Positions 53,739 through 63,659 of a stretch of 64,000 nt of DNA are shown piece after piece. The DNA is from Deltaproteobacteria bacterium (GTDB lineage Bacteria; Desulfobacterota; JAFDED01). The DNA is taken from assembly GCA_019310535.1 (NCBI GenBank), contig JAFDED010000002.1, forward strand, positions 50,680 to 114,679, written 5' to 3'. The position numbers and the translations under genes were made by a program. The notes under the pieces were generated by a model, which made no database searches, was not told the origin of the DNA, and worked only from the letters and a program-made list of their open reading frames with translations. The number at the start of each line of letters is the position of its first letter. Positions within the stretch are counted from its first letter, which is position 1.

Positions 53739-55877
53739 ATGACCCAAACAAACGATTCAAACCGGCAAGAACGTGTGTTGACCACCTGTTGCTCTTATGA
53801 TTGTGGAGGACGCTGTCTGCTGAAGATTCACGTGTCCGAAGGAACAATCAACCGAATCGGTACGGACAATCGGCTCGGCCCAGGCTTAAAGGCTTGTCCC
53901 CGAGGGATTGCCCAGAAAGAGGTTGTATACGCACCCGACCGCCTCACCCAGCCTCTGAAAAGGGTCGGAGATCGAGGCAACGGAGAATTTGAGCCGATCC
54001 ACTGGGAAGAGGCTTTGGAAACAGTTTCCCAGGAGCTTAAGAGAGTTAAGGAACAGTATGGGGTCAATTCCATCTTGCTCATTGACTCCGTCGGCTCGAT
54101 GAGCCCCTTGCACGGGACGAGGAAAACTGCCCGCCGCTTCTTCTCCCTCTTCGGAGGATGCACCACCTGGGGGAGCAAGTCCCTTGAAGCAGCCCACTTG
54201 GCTTCGCTGGCGACCTTTGGAACGGACTTTACCGGGGACAGTCGTGAGAACTTGCTGCATTCGCGATTGATCATAATGTGGGGTTGGAACCCGCTGGTCT
54301 CTCGGTTCGGTCCTGACACCGTCTCTTACCTGGCATCGGCCAAAAAAGCTGGTGCTAAGATCATCAGCGTCGATCCCAGACGCAGCCCTTCGGCTGTGTC
54401 TCTGGCGGAACGATGGATTCCCATTAAGCCGGGAACAGACGCGGCCCTGCTTATTGCCATGGCCTACGTCATGATCGCCGAGGACCTATACGACCATCAC
54501 TTCATCGAGACTTATACAGTGGGCTTTGAACGGTTTAAGGGTTATGTGATGGGTAGAGATGATAATCTACCCAAGACACCGGGTTGGGCCATGGACATAA
54601 CCGGAGTGCCTGCTGAAACAACCGTGCAGCTTGCCCGGGACTACGCAACTATCAAGCCGGCGGCCCTTTGGGCAAGCTGGGCCCCCGGACGTACCGCTTT
54701 CGGAGAACAATATCACAGGGCAGCCATTACACTGGCGGCAATGACCGGGAATATCGGAATAAGGGGCGGGCATGCGGCCGGAGGAACAGGGCGTATGCCG
54801 TTGGGTGTTCTTGCAAAATCCCTACCGGTGCCGGAGAACTCCACCCCTGTTGTGCATGTAACCGATGTTTACGATGCAATGATCCGAGGAAAATCCGGCG
54901 GCTATCCCGGTGATATTAAGCTGCTCTACATCGTTGGCTGCAACCTCTTGAACCAGTTTTTGAATACCAGCAGAGGTGTGGTGGCACTGAAGAGGCCGGA
55001 GTTTATCGTGATCCACGAACTGTTTCTCACTCCCACCGCCAAGTATGCCGACATTATTCTCCCGGTTACACATTTTTTTGAGAGACAGGACATCGGAGAA
55101 CCCTGGATGGGTGGGCCTTACTTCATTCACATGGAAAAAGTTATAGCGCCTGTACCTGAAACCATGTCCGATTTAGCCATCTTTACTGCACTGGCCTTGC
55201 GACTTGGCTTATCCAATTACAACGAGAAGTCCGATGAAGAATGGTCCAGGGAATTCGTTAGCGTCACACCGGACCTTCCGGAATACGAGGCCTTCAAGCG
55301 CCAAGGCTTTCACCAAATAGGGCTAGAGCAGCCCTGGGTTTCCTTTCGTGAGCAGATTGAAGACCCGGACAACCACCCCTTCCCCACTCCTTCGGGAAAG
55401 ATCGAGATATACAGTCACAGACTGGCCGAGATGCATAATCCTTTGATTCCACCGATCCCCAAGTATATTGAACCCTGGGAAGGCCCGAAGGATGACCTTA
55501 AGAAGAAATACCCCATCCAACTTGTGAGCCCACATTCGAAAGCCAGGGCCAATTCCCTCTTCGACAACATCCCCCGCTTAAAATCGTTGGCTGACGATGC
55601 GATTTGGCTTAATCCGTCTGACGCCCGGCCCCGTGATATCAAAAGCGGCGATAAAGTCAGAGTGTTCAATGATCGTGGTCATCTGCTCACTGTTGCCAGG
55701 GTTACGGATAGTATCATTCCTGGAGTGGCCAGCTTGGACGCTGGCGCTTGGTTCCGACCGGATTCTCAAGGACTGGACCGCGGTGGCTGCGTCAATGTCC
55801 TCACCAGAGACGTAATGTCCCCAGGCGGCTCCTTTGCCTGCAACAGTTGTCTCGTTCAAATAAAACGGATGAACTAA
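53739..55877 (+). CDS. Molybdopterin-dependent oxidoreductase (DMSO reductase family)
   Basis: This is a 712-residue protein. The N-terminal 4Fe-4S motif is [17 protein letters not shown] with CPRG about 40 residues later. The Mo/W-bisPGD core includes the [24 protein letters not shown] and the C-terminal dinucleotide-binding domain ([34 protein letters not shown]). The usual electron-transfer (DmsB-like) and membrane-anchor subunits are not next to it, so partners are elsewhere or the acceptor is soluble. No signal peptide is seen. The catalytic ligand and substrate cannot be named. Confidence 0.9.
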   Translation: MTQTNDSNRQERVLTTCCSYDCGGRCLLKIHVSEGTINRIGTDNRLGPGLKACPRGIAQKEVVYAPDRLTQPLKRVGDRGNGEFEPIHWEEALETVSQELKRVKEQYGVNSILLIDSVGSMSPLHGTRKTARRFFSLFGGCTTWGSKSLEAAHLASLATFGTDFTGDSRENLLHSRLIIMWGWNPLVSRFGPDTVSYLASAKKAGAKIISVDPRRSPSAVSLAERWIPIKPGTDAALLIAMAYVMIAEDLYDHHFIETYTVGFERFKGYVMGRDDNLPKTPGWAMDITGVPAETTVQLARDYATIKPAALWASWAPGRTAFGEQYHRAAITLAAMTGNIGIRGGHAAGGTGRMPLGVLAKSLPVPENSTPVVHVTDVYDAMIRGKSGGYPGDIKLLYIVGCNLLNQFLNTSRGVVALKRPEFIVIHELFLTPTAKYADIILPVTHFFERQDIGEPWMGGPYFIHMEKVIAPVPETMSDLAIFTALALRLGLSNYNEKSDEEWSREFVSVTPDLPEYEAFKRQGFHQIGLEQPWVSFREQIEDPDNHPFPTPSGKIEIYSHRLAEMHNPLIPPIPKYIEPWEGPKDDLKKKYPIQLVSPHSKARANSLFDNIPRLKSLADDAIWLNPSDARPRDIKSGDKVRVFNDRGHLLTVARVTDSIIPGVASLDAGAWFRPDSQGLDRGGCVNVLTRDVMSPGGSFACNSCLVQIKRMN

Positions 55878-56908
55878 ACACCGAAATTCCGGCGACTCAT
55901 GCCAGAGAATAGTCTTTTGCTTTTTCGTTACGTACAGAACATGAAGTCAATAGCCTTTACCCACTGTCATTTCTGATTATTTGGTGTTGAAATAATCAGA
56001 AACTTTCGGCTCTCCATCAGCATCCTGTACAAAGCTATCAGAATTTCCTTGTCCTGGGATGGAAATCCCGCCGAAAGGTATGCGTTGCAGAACCTTTTGT
56101 GCTCTCCGGGGTCGAATGGATCATCTCCAAGTTTAAATTTTCGGCAAGCCTGCCAGGGAGAGGCGAAGCCCGGAAGGAGCCCAACGCGCTGAGGGGTAGC
56201 GTGTGAAAGCGGCGTTGGGGGGGCGCCAGGTTGGTGGAGACGGAATGGTCAGGAAGGCGGTGTACGTCAAGCAGGGAAACCTGCACCATGGGGAGAGGGG
56301 TGCAGGAGCCAGAGCCCCCATAGCGCCGTAATGGGCGTGGAACCAAGGGGGGCATGAAAGTGGATACGTGAAGACCAAACCGATGGAAAAGAAACCGGCG
56401 AGAGTGTCGGATCCGACTACGCAAGCCGGAGAGGTCCGTGCCCGGTGGGCATGGTAAGTGGGTGCCGAAGGCATAGGGTCAAAAACACATGCCTTACCTA
56501 TATACTCCTGTGTTTCGCACGTACCTTGCCTTCACTTCGTTTCGGCAAAGCGTGTTACCTCAAAACGTTTTGTTGGGGGTGGGTTCTGAAACAAGACCTC
56601 CAGGGTACCACCTTTTTCCGCTCGGAGTTTTTGGTCCCGGCTGTTAAGCAATGCTTGACATGGGCATGGAAAAAGTGTAATGATTAAGAAGATTAATCCT
56701 GGATTTTCTCATCAAGACGTCGGAGGTGCAACCAACTTGCTCCCCACAAAGACTATAGATAGGCGCCCTCAAGGAAAAAGATGATAAACCACGCGGTAAA
56801 ACCATTTTTTTCTGAGCACCGCAATTCATGTTTTAAGAGGATGGTAATGGGCTTGTTTTTAAGGATTATAGTGAGAAATAAACAACCCGGATGGGTGGGG
56901 AGGTCATT
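55878..56908. other. 1.0-kb region with hairpin and intron remnant
   Basis: After the molybdoenzyme a hairpin (TCTGATTATTT/AAATAATCAGA) lies at 55972-56000. A decayed group II intron fragment spans about 56040-56470. A TTGACA at 56655-56660 with TAATGA at 56678-56683 (17 bp) could drive the following zinc-ribbon gene. Confidence 0.55.
56040..56470 (+). mobile_element. Truncated group II intron (5' RNA part and start of maturase)
   Basis: The segment has the purine-rich, structured character of a group II intron 5' region. It ends in a short frame from GTG 56368 to TAA 56455 that encodes 29 residues ending AGEVRARWAW. That string matches the N-terminus of bacterial group II intron reverse transcriptases (GEVRARWAWVE...). 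The reading frame stops there, and nothing like the rest of the reverse transcriptase follows, so this is a dead remnant. Exact boundaries are uncertain. Confidence 0.55.
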
Positions 56909-57784
56909 ATGAAATGCCCACGTTGCAAATATGTCAGTTTCGATTTTCTCGATTCATGTAAAAAGTGCGGTAAAGATCTCATCGAGATCAAGGCCAAACA
57001 CAACATTGTGACGTTTCGCCCGGTATTTATCCCCGTCGGGGATGCCGCCTTCAATATCGCTTATCCCGCCGCCGCCGATGCTGTCGCGAAGGAGGAACCA
57101 CTGCTTGAAATTGGAGAAGAGTCGGAAAAGGCTCCTGCAGAGCCTGAATCTACAGTTGAATTGCAAATTGAGCGCACGCGTCTGACCCTGGAAGAAGATG
57201 ATATCGTGGAACTGGAGGAAGAGGCCGTGGGCCCGGCTATGGCCATAGAAGAAAAAGAAGGGCTGTTGATGGGCGATGAAACCATGGATGGCACCATAGG
57301 CATCGAGGAAGATCTGGGAAAAACGTTGAGCGCCGAGGAGGCACTGGGCACAGAGCAAGAAGGAATAATTGGTGAGGATACACTAGGCGCCACAATGGTT
57401 GATTCTGATGAGAAATTAGACGCCGGGGCGACCATGGACGGCCTTGTGCCCGGGGATGTGGAGCAGCAGAGTCCGCGCTTCATCGGCGGGGAGCCTGAGT
57501 TGGAACTGGACATGGAGGCCTTTGAGGTTCCTTCCATGCCCACCGAAGAGCCCACTCCTTCGGGTGGAATCCCCCTAAAGGTTGACATGGAGTCCATGGA
57601 TGATCAAGCCCCCGCACAAGAACAAGACACAAACACTTTCGAGAAGACAATGAAGATTACATCCTCCCCAATAGAGGATGCGGAGGCTATGGAAAAAGGG
57701 ACAGAATCCCCCGAAGAGGGAAGTGGGATATATGAACTGGAAATAACCGAGGAAGACCTCAAGAGTCTGGAAGATAACAAGTAA
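56909..57784 (+). CDS. Zinc-ribbon protein with acidic repeat-like tail
   Basis: This is a 291-residue soluble protein. The N-terminus MKCPRCKYVSFDFLDSCKKCG holds two CxxC pairs, a zinc ribbon. Residues about 60-290 are strongly acidic, rich in Glu, Asp, Gly and Met, probably disordered (for example ERTRLTLEEDDIVELEEE). The final ELEITEEDLKSLEDN resembles short linear motifs used for protein contact. ATG 56909 follows GGGGAGG and is preferred to 56891. It overlaps the RDD gene start by a base or so (TAATG), hence co-translated. Confidence 0.8.
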   Translation: MKCPRCKYVSFDFLDSCKKCGKDLIEIKAKHNIVTFRPVFIPVGDAAFNIAYPAAADAVAKEEPLLEIGEESEKAPAEPESTVELQIERTRLTLEEDDIVELEEEAVGPAMAIEEKEGLLMGDETMDGTIGIEEDLGKTLSAEEALGTEQEGIIGEDTLGATMVDSDEKLDAGATMDGLVPGDVEQQSPRFIGGEPELELDMEAFEVPSMPTEEPTPSGGIPLKVDMESMDDQAPAQEQDTNTFEKTMKITSSPIEDAEAMEKGTESPEEGSGIYELEITEEDLKSLEDNK

Positions 57785-58404
57785 TGGATAGCCTTTCGCC
57801 CCATCATTCAGCACCCTCTGCCGGCCCCGATTCTGATACTTCGGTCGGGACGGGGCCGGGTGACCAAATATCATCTCCTGAAGAAAAAGATGTGAGTAAA
57901 AAAGAGAATTACGAACGGGCAGAGTGCACGCTCGCGGCAGGCGTCGGTATTCGTTTTTTGCCATGCCGCTTCGCCGGTTTTGCCCCTCGGCTTATCGCCT
58001 TCATACTGGATTTATTGCTGGTAAACATGCTGGCGATAATCTTCACGCTTGGGGGTGCTATGGCTTCCATACAAGGGGAAGTTCTCAGCCGGTATCCGCC
58101 TCTCCTTCCGGACAACCTGGATATTTACGCTTCTCTTTTTTTCGCATCTTTCTTTCTTGTGTCCATTACGTATTTTACTTACTTCCACGGGGTCACCGGC
58201 CAGACTGTGGGAAAGATGTTTCTGGGCCTGCGCGTGGTGGGTGAAGACGGCTGTCCTTTGGGTTACAAAATGTCTCTGCTGCGCTGGATCGGTTACTTTA
58301 TTTCCGGCGTTTTTTTTAGTTTCGGTTTTCTATGGGTCATCATTGACCGAAGGAAACAAGCATGGCATGACAAGCTCGCCGGCTCGCTGGTCATCTGGTC
58401 CTGA
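57784..58404 (+). CDS. RDD-family membrane protein
   Basis: This is a 206-residue protein. The N-terminal ~60 residues are polar. The RDD core begins FAGFAPRLIAFILDLLLVN, with the conserved Arg and Asp, then two to three membrane helices and the terminal DRRKQAWHDKLAGSLVI where the motif continues. RDD proteins are small membrane proteins with roles in transport or envelope sensing, mostly unproven. Its coupling to the zinc-ribbon acidic protein suggests a two-part membrane complex. Confidence 0.85.
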   Translation: MDSLSPHHSAPSAGPDSDTSVGTGPGDQISSPEEKDVSKKENYERAECTLAAGVGIRFLPCRFAGFAPRLIAFILDLLLVNMLAIIFTLGGAMASIQGEVLSRYPPLLPDNLDIYASLFFASFFLVSITYFTYFHGVTGQTVGKMFLGLRVVGEDGCPLGYKMSLLRWIGYFISGVFFSFGFLWVIIDRRKQAWHDKLAGSLVIWS

Positions 58405-58470
58405 TTTAATCGTCCTGAAAAGGCCGTAGGCTATACATGTTCAGCCGCACAGCGGGATTTCGCCATTGAT

Positions 58471-59142
58471 TCATTCGGATAGAAACGACAGGATCTCCCT
58501 TACATGGCTCACCACCATGTGTGCGCCTGCTTTCTCAAGGCTATGCCGATCGGCATTGCCTGTTAAAACTCCAATGGCCAATAACCCTTGTGCCTTGCCG
58601 CATCGGACATCCATGGGATGATCGCCCACCATGGCAGCGTGCTCCGCCTCCACCCCCATGCAGAACAAAGCGGCGGATAAATGTCCGGGGTGGGGTTTGA
58701 CATTTTTCACCCGGTTCCGCGGAAGAAAAGCCTCGCAGTAATCGTCCACATCGGGGAAAAGGATGCGCACCGCCTCCTCGCAGTTTCGGGTGATTATACC
58801 ACGGCGAATCCCCTGCTTGCCCAATCGAAGCAACAGGGACAGGCTGCCGTCATGCAGTCCTCCGCATCGGGCCGCGCAAAGCTCGCGCTCCTGTATCAAC
58901 ATTTGCGCCTCGAGGAAAAAGCGCTCCCCTTTTGCCTGCTCAGCGCTGGCCAGTGCCTCTCGGGCCCGCTCCACCATCTCCAGCACATACATGCCCCGGA
59001 AAGGCTCCACGTCCAGCCCAAAGCCACGGGCAAGCTCCATGATGTCGCGGCGCATGTCATTAAAATCGATATTCAGAATCGCCAGGGTTCCATCAAAATC
59101 GAACACAAATCCCCTGAGATTTTTAAACAATTCCATTTCCAT
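58471..59142 (-). CDS. HAD-superfamily phosphatase
   Basis: This is a 223-residue phosphoglycolate-phosphatase-like hydrolase. Motif I is FDFDGTLAIL near residue 13-22 (the Asp nucleophile), motif II is in RRGIITRN, and motif III/IV is PHPGHLSAAL, then MVGDHPMDVRCGKAQG. The cap region is helical. Substrate unknown; the family removes phosphate from small metabolites. It is convergent with the RDD gene. Confidence 0.9.
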   Translation of the reverse strand: MEMELFKNLRGFVFDFDGTLAILNIDFNDMRRDIMELARGFGLDVEPFRGMYVLEMVERAREALASAEQAKGERFFLEAQMLIQERELCAARCGGLHDGSLSLLLRLGKQGIRRGIITRNCEEAVRILFPDVDDYCEAFLPRNRVKNVKPHPGHLSAALFCMGVEAEHAAMVGDHPMDVRCGKAQGLLAIGVLTGNADRHSLEKAGAHMVVSHVREILSFLSE

Positions 59143-59474
59143 TTTTGGTCAAACCTCTGCCCGGATGAACACCCATTCTCATTTCGGCCCGCAAGCAAGA
59201 TTCAAGTTGACATGCAATATTATGAATTGTTATCTTGTAAAAAGCAATTAGTTTTTGTCCAGGATTGGAATGAGGATGCCGATCATGTTAAATATCTATT
59301 TAGTATTTTTTATTCTATTTTGTGCTAAGCGATAATTACAGCTATGTAAGGCGGGCTGCACCCGCTATATATAGTTGGTGCATTATAAAGATTTCCACTC
59401 ACTGACGCTTAGGTCGCTGACATGGGCACCCCGAGAGGCAGTACAATATCAAATGCTGATGACGGAGATTGATT
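59143..59474. other. 332-bp gap before the M20 gene
   Basis: No gene is seen. TTGACA at 59207-59212 is followed after 18 bp by TATCTT (59231-59236), a possible promoter. A small hairpin GCGGG/CCCGC lies at 59351-59365. Confidence 0.4.
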
Positions 59475-60668
59475 ATGCTGGATTATTGCATGCAAGAAGC
59501 TCGTGAAATACGGGATGATATGGTCAGGTGGCGCAGAGACTTTCATCAGCATCCAGAGTTGATGCACCAGGAACATCGCACTTCCGAGGCTATAGCTTCT
59601 GTGCTGGGGGAGATTGGCCTGGAGGTCTGGTCCGGGTTGGCCGGCACCGGAGTGATCAGCCTCGTGGAAGGAAAGAAAACCGGAAAGACAGTCGGACTGC
59701 GTGCGGATATTGATGCTTTGCCCATCCAGGAGGCAACTGGACTGCCGTTTGCTTCTAAAAACAGGGGCATTATGCACGCCTGCGGCCACGATGTGCACAT
59801 GGCTATATTATTGGGTGCTGCCAAGATTCTCAGGCGGTTTCAAGAGACACTCAATGGATGTGTCAAGCTTATCTTCCAGCCGGCGGAAGAGGACGGCTCC
59901 GGCGCAAAAGCCATGATCAAGGAAGGAGTGCTGAAAGACCCACCGGTGGATGTCATCCTGGCGACCCACGTCTGGCCCGGTCTCGAAGTCGGTCAGGTGG
60001 GGTTGCTGCCGGATGTGGCGTTTGCCTCCTCAGATACCATACAGATGGAATACAGAGGTCCTGGTGGCCACGGCGCCCATCCGGAAGCCACCCGCGATCC
60101 GATCCTGGCGGCCGCTCATCTTGTGGTGGCCACACAATCGGTGATCAGCCGCAACGTTAACCCCCTGGAAAGCGCGGTGGTCAGCTTCGGGATCATCCAG
60201 GGAGGCACCGCCCACAATATTATCCCGGACAGCGTGATGCTGAAAGGGACTGTTCGGTGCCTGGACTCAGAGGTTCGTCGCGAATTGAAAGAACGCATAC
60301 AGGTTCTTTCTGAGAAAATAGCGCAGGCTTTTGGTGTGGAACATAATTTTCAGTACCTTCAGGGGGTCCCCGTGCTGCGGAACTCTCCATCCGTCAACAG
60401 GTGGATCGCAGGGCTTTTTGAGCGCATGCTGAGCAAGGAAAAGGTCAGCTTGCAGCGGCCTTCCATGGGTTCCGAGGATTTTGCATATTATCTTAACAAA
60501 AGCCCCGGCGCCATTTTTCGCCTGGGATGCGCTCCCCCTGGAGAGTCGGGCAGGTATTTTCTGCATACGGATTGTTTTACAGTGGACGAAGAGACAATGG
60601 TTTACGGAGCCGCCCTGATGGCTGCCGCTGCCATGGAATACCTTGCTGAACAGCCAAAAATGAACTAA
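59475..60668 (+). CDS. M20-family amidohydrolase
   Basis: This is a 397-residue metal-dependent amidohydrolase of the M20D (IAA-amino-acid/hippurate hydrolase) type. RRDFHQHPEL, GLRADIDALPIQE, MHACGHDVHMA and FQPAEEDGSGAKAMI carry the two-metal ligands and the catalytic Glu; GPGGHGAHPEATRDPI is the lid domain. It releases amino acids or aromatic acids from N-acyl amides. I chose ATG at 59475 after GGAG, instead of TTG at 59469. It is not in an evident operon. Confidence 0.92.
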   Translation: MLDYCMQEAREIRDDMVRWRRDFHQHPELMHQEHRTSEAIASVLGEIGLEVWSGLAGTGVISLVEGKKTGKTVGLRADIDALPIQEATGLPFASKNRGIMHACGHDVHMAILLGAAKILRRFQETLNGCVKLIFQPAEEDGSGAKAMIKEGVLKDPPVDVILATHVWPGLEVGQVGLLPDVAFASSDTIQMEYRGPGGHGAHPEATRDPILAAAHLVVATQSVISRNVNPLESAVVSFGIIQGGTAHNIIPDSVMLKGTVRCLDSEVRRELKERIQVLSEKIAQAFGVEHNFQYLQGVPVLRNSPSVNRWIAGLFERMLSKEKVSLQRPSMGSEDFAYYLNKSPGAIFRLGCAPPGESGRYFLHTDCFTVDEETMVYGAALMAAAAMEYLAEQPKMN

Positions 60669-60928
60669 AGAGAGGCATGCGTTAAAAATGGCGTTACATG
60701 CGCGTGATTGTACAAACTCCATAATCCGTAGCCATAAAACGCGTGTCCCCGTTCAGAGAAGTGAATTCGCCGTCGAGTGTGGAACATTTTGCGCAAGCGG
60801 ATGAAGCATCAGAGGGAGATGCGAGTTGTGGGTTGGAGTTATAGTCCAATCAATGACTGATCATAAGGCATGCGCTAGGTGAAACGATGTGATCAATCGC
60901 GATCGACCGGTGAGATCGAGACCGTATC

Positions 60929-61225
60929 ATGCCAACAGTTACTGTAAAATTAGGCGGTTCGCTGCGTAATCGAGCCGCTGACCCCAGGGAGGGGCTGGAA
61001 ACCCTTGTTCTCCCCGAGGGCTCTCGAATCGCTGATATACTCTCATACATGGGGATTGTACCCAAGGAAGCCCGAATTGTTCTGCGCAACGCTCGTTCCA
61101 GCAGTATTGATGCGCCTTTAGAAGAGGGGGACCGGGTGGCGCTTTTCCCCCCTGAATTGGCGTTTAACCTTTACGTGGCACTATGCCTCGGCCGGCACGA
61201 GGATGGTGGTACCTTACACGAATGA
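60929..61225 (+). CDS. MoaD/ThiS-like ubiquitin-fold protein lacking a terminal Gly-Gly
   Basis: This is a 98-residue beta-grasp protein: TVTVKLGGSLRNRA, then LVLPEGSRIADIL and EEGDRVALFPP match the MoaD/ThiS family of sulfur carriers for molybdopterin or thiamine. The hallmark C-terminal Gly-Gly is absent; instead about 20 residues (ELAFNLYVALCLGRHEDGG...) follow FPP, with a GG four residues before the end. Either it is processed or it works differently, for example in tungsten/aldehyde oxidoreductase systems. Confidence 0.8.
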   Translation: MPTVTVKLGGSLRNRAADPREGLETLVLPEGSRIADILSYMGIVPKEARIVLRNARSSSIDAPLEEGDRVALFPPELAFNLYVALCLGRHEDGGTLHE

Positions 61226-61660
61226 AAAAGCGGACAAGCCAGTATCATCCATGAAAATTATGCACTAATCAAGTACAAAGTGCGAAAAAGTTGCACGACA
61301 AAATTTTTTTCGCCCCCTCCGCAACTCGCCTGACATAAAGGGTGGACAAAGAAATACCTGTGTTTTTATATCGGCTGGTGATTGAAATTTCTTTAGCATG
61401 TATTTTGCATATATAACCGTGATTCAGAAGAGTGATGGCTCTGCTTTTGGGTAAACAAATCATGGGCAGGATGACTTTCCTTAGCACCCCCTTTCAATTT
61501 CGAAATTCTTGACCCTGCAGAAGTTGTAATAAAAGCCCGCGATTCTTTCGCTGGCTTACGCTCTTCTGAATTAACGACCATAACCTCACCCAACAGAAGT
61601 CTCTACCGAATATTCGGGAGTATATCCCGAAACAATTTTCATTTCAATTCAGGAGGAAAG
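61226..61660. other. 435-bp gap before acs
   Basis: No gene is supported. An AT-rich hairpin (GCGAAAAA/TTTTTCGC) lies at 61282-61313. A sigma-54-like pattern TAGCATG-N4-TTGCA lies at 61394-61409, and a palindrome TTCGGGA-GTATA-TCCCGAA at 61613-61631, just before the acs ribosome site. Confidence 0.45.
61613..61631. promoter_or_regulatory. Palindrome upstream of acs
   Basis: TTCGGGA (61613-61619), five bases GTATA, and TCCCGAA (61625-61631) form a perfect 7-bp inverted repeat about 20 bp before the AGGAGG ribosome site. It could be an operator or an mRNA hairpin. Confidence 0.45.
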
Positions 61661-63625
61661 ATGACAGAGACAAAAATTTCTTCCTTGATGGTTGAAGGAC
61701 GCACGTTTGATCCGCCTCAATGGTTTCGTGAACGTGCGTACATCAACAGCATGGAACAGTACAGGGCTATGCACAAGCGTTCTATTGAAGAACCGGAGAA
61801 GTTCTGGGCCGAAATGGCCGAAGATCTTCACTGGTTTAAGAAGTGGGACAAGGTGCTTGAATACGATTTCAAAGATACAATTTCGATCAAATGGTTCCAG
61901 GGCGGACGGTTTAATACCGCGTATAATTGCCTGGATCGTCATCTGGAGACATGGCGCAAAAACAAGGCCGCCATCATCTGGGAGGGCGAGCGCGCCGAGG
62001 AAAGTCAAACCTTCACCTATCAACAACTTCACCACGAGGTATGCAAGTTCGCCAATGTCTTGAAAAAGCACGGCGTTAAGAAGGGCGACAGGATCTCGAT
62101 ATACCTCCCCATGATCCCGGAATTGACCATCGCTATGCTGGCGTGCGCTCGCATCGGGGCTATTCACAGCATCGTGTTCGGCGGATTCAGCGCCGATTCT
62201 CTCAGGGACCGAATCCAGGACAGCCAATGTAGGCTTCTGATCACTTCCGACGGAGGCTTCCGATCAGGCCGAACCATCCCGCTCAAGACCACGGCCGATC
62301 AGGCACTCTCGGAGTCGCCCAGCGTTGAGAAGGTCATCGTGGTGCGGCGCACGGGTATAGATGTACCCATGCAGGATGGGCGAGATGTATGGTGGCACGG
62401 GGAAATGGCGGATTCGCCCGCCGATTGTCCGGCAGAAGAGATGGATGCCGAAGACCCGCTGTTTATCCTGTACACCAGCGGCTCCACCGGCAAGCCAAAG
62501 GGAGTCCTTCATACCTGCGGGGGCTACACGCTTTACGTATCCCAGACATTCAAATACGTGTTCGATATTCACGATGAGGACACGTTCTGGTGTACGGCGG
62601 ACATCGGCTGGGTTACTGGCCATAGTTACATAGTCTACGGGCCGCTGGCCATGGGCGCAACCAGTATCATGTTCGAGGGAGTCCCCACCTATCCCAGGCC
62701 GGATCGCTTCTGGGAAATAGTGGAAAAATACCGGGTGAATGTCATTTATACCGCGCCCACAGCAATCCGCGCCATAATGAAAGAAGGAGACGAGTGGCCC
62801 CGCAAGCACGACCTCAGCAGTTTGCGCCTGCTGGGCACAGTGGGTGAGCCCATCAACCCGGAGGCTTGGATGTGGTACTACAACATCATCGGCCGCGGGG
62901 AGTGCCCCATCGTGGATACCTGGTGGCAAACGGAGACCGGCGGTTCTCTCATTTCGCCCATCCCGGGTGCCATACCCATCAAGCCGGGATCGGCAACCGT
63001 TCCCTTCTTCGGTCTGGATTGCGCGGTATTGAGGGAGGACGGCAGCGAGGCCGAGGTCAACGAGGGGGGATATCTGGTGATCAAAAAGCCATGGCCCGGA
63101 ATCATGCGCACTGTGTACGGCCAGCACGAGCGTTTCAAAGAAACGTATTTCACCCAGTTTCCGGGAATGTACTTCACCGGCGACGGCGCGAGAAAGGACG
63201 AGGACGGATATTTCTGGCTCATGGGCCGCGTGGACGACGTGATCAACGTCTCGGGCCATCGCATGGGAACCGCCGAGATTGAAAGTGCACTGGTAAGCCA
63301 TCCCGCAGTGGCCGAAGCTGCCGTGGTGGGGATGCCCCACGAGATCAAAGGACAGGGAATCTATGCCTTCGTCACTCTCAAAGTGGGGCAGGAGAAATCC
63401 GAGGATATGATCAAGGCCCTGGTGCAGCACGTACGCAAGGAGATCGGCCCCATCGCCACGCCGGACAAGATACAGTTTGCCGATTCACTGCCCAAAACCC
63501 GCAGCGGCAAGATCATGCGGCGCATCTTGAAGAAGATCGCCTCCAACGATATCACCGATCTGGGCGATATAACAACGCTGGCTGATCCGTCTGTTGTGGA
63601 TGTGCTGGTGAAAGGGAGTCAATAG
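61661..63625 (+). CDS. acs: Acetyl-CoA synthetase (AMP-forming)
   Basis: This is a 654-residue ANL-family ligase joining acetate and CoA via acetyl-[18 protein letters not shown] (about 270-285) is the ATP loop, [13 protein letters not shown] is the family motif 2 region, [15 protein letters not shown] and [13 protein letters not shown] form the hinge. The C-terminal [16 protein letters not shown] contains the acetylatable Lys near 617. The length is standard (652 in E. coli). AGGAGG precedes the ATG. A terminator-like hairpin follows. It may assimilate acetate or act in the reverse direction in syntrophic metabolism. Confidence 0.96.
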   Translation: MTETKISSLMVEGRTFDPPQWFRERAYINSMEQYRAMHKRSIEEPEKFWAEMAEDLHWFKKWDKVLEYDFKDTISIKWFQGGRFNTAYNCLDRHLETWRKNKAAIIWEGERAEESQTFTYQQLHHEVCKFANVLKKHGVKKGDRISIYLPMIPELTIAMLACARIGAIHSIVFGGFSADSLRDRIQDSQCRLLITSDGGFRSGRTIPLKTTADQALSESPSVEKVIVVRRTGIDVPMQDGRDVWWHGEMADSPADCPAEEMDAEDPLFILYTSGSTGKPKGVLHTCGGYTLYVSQTFKYVFDIHDEDTFWCTADIGWVTGHSYIVYGPLAMGATSIMFEGVPTYPRPDRFWEIVEKYRVNVIYTAPTAIRAIMKEGDEWPRKHDLSSLRLLGTVGEPINPEAWMWYYNIIGRGECPIVDTWWQTETGGSLISPIPGAIPIKPGSATVPFFGLDCAVLREDGSEAEVNEGGYLVIKKPWPGIMRTVYGQHERFKETYFTQFPGMYFTGDGARKDEDGYFWLMGRVDDVINVSGHRMGTAEIESALVSHPAVAEAAVVGMPHEIKGQGIYAFVTLKVGQEKSEDMIKALVQHVRKEIGPIATPDKIQFADSLPKTRSGKIMRRILKKIASNDITDLGDITTLADPSVVDVLVKGSQ

Positions 63626-63637
63626 TCATCGATTGAA

Positions 63638-63659
63638 AGCCCCCTGAGCATAGGGGGCT
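63638..63659 (+). terminator. Terminator-like hairpin after acs
   Basis: AGCCCCCT (63638-63645) pairs with AGGGGGCT (63652-63659) around a GAGCAT loop, 13 bp after the acs stop. There is no clear T tract. Confidence 0.6.

Noticed and set aside
56038..56424. 128-codon minus frame through the intron relic
   Set aside because: It lies antisense to the group II intron fragment and resembles structural-RNA translation, not a protein.
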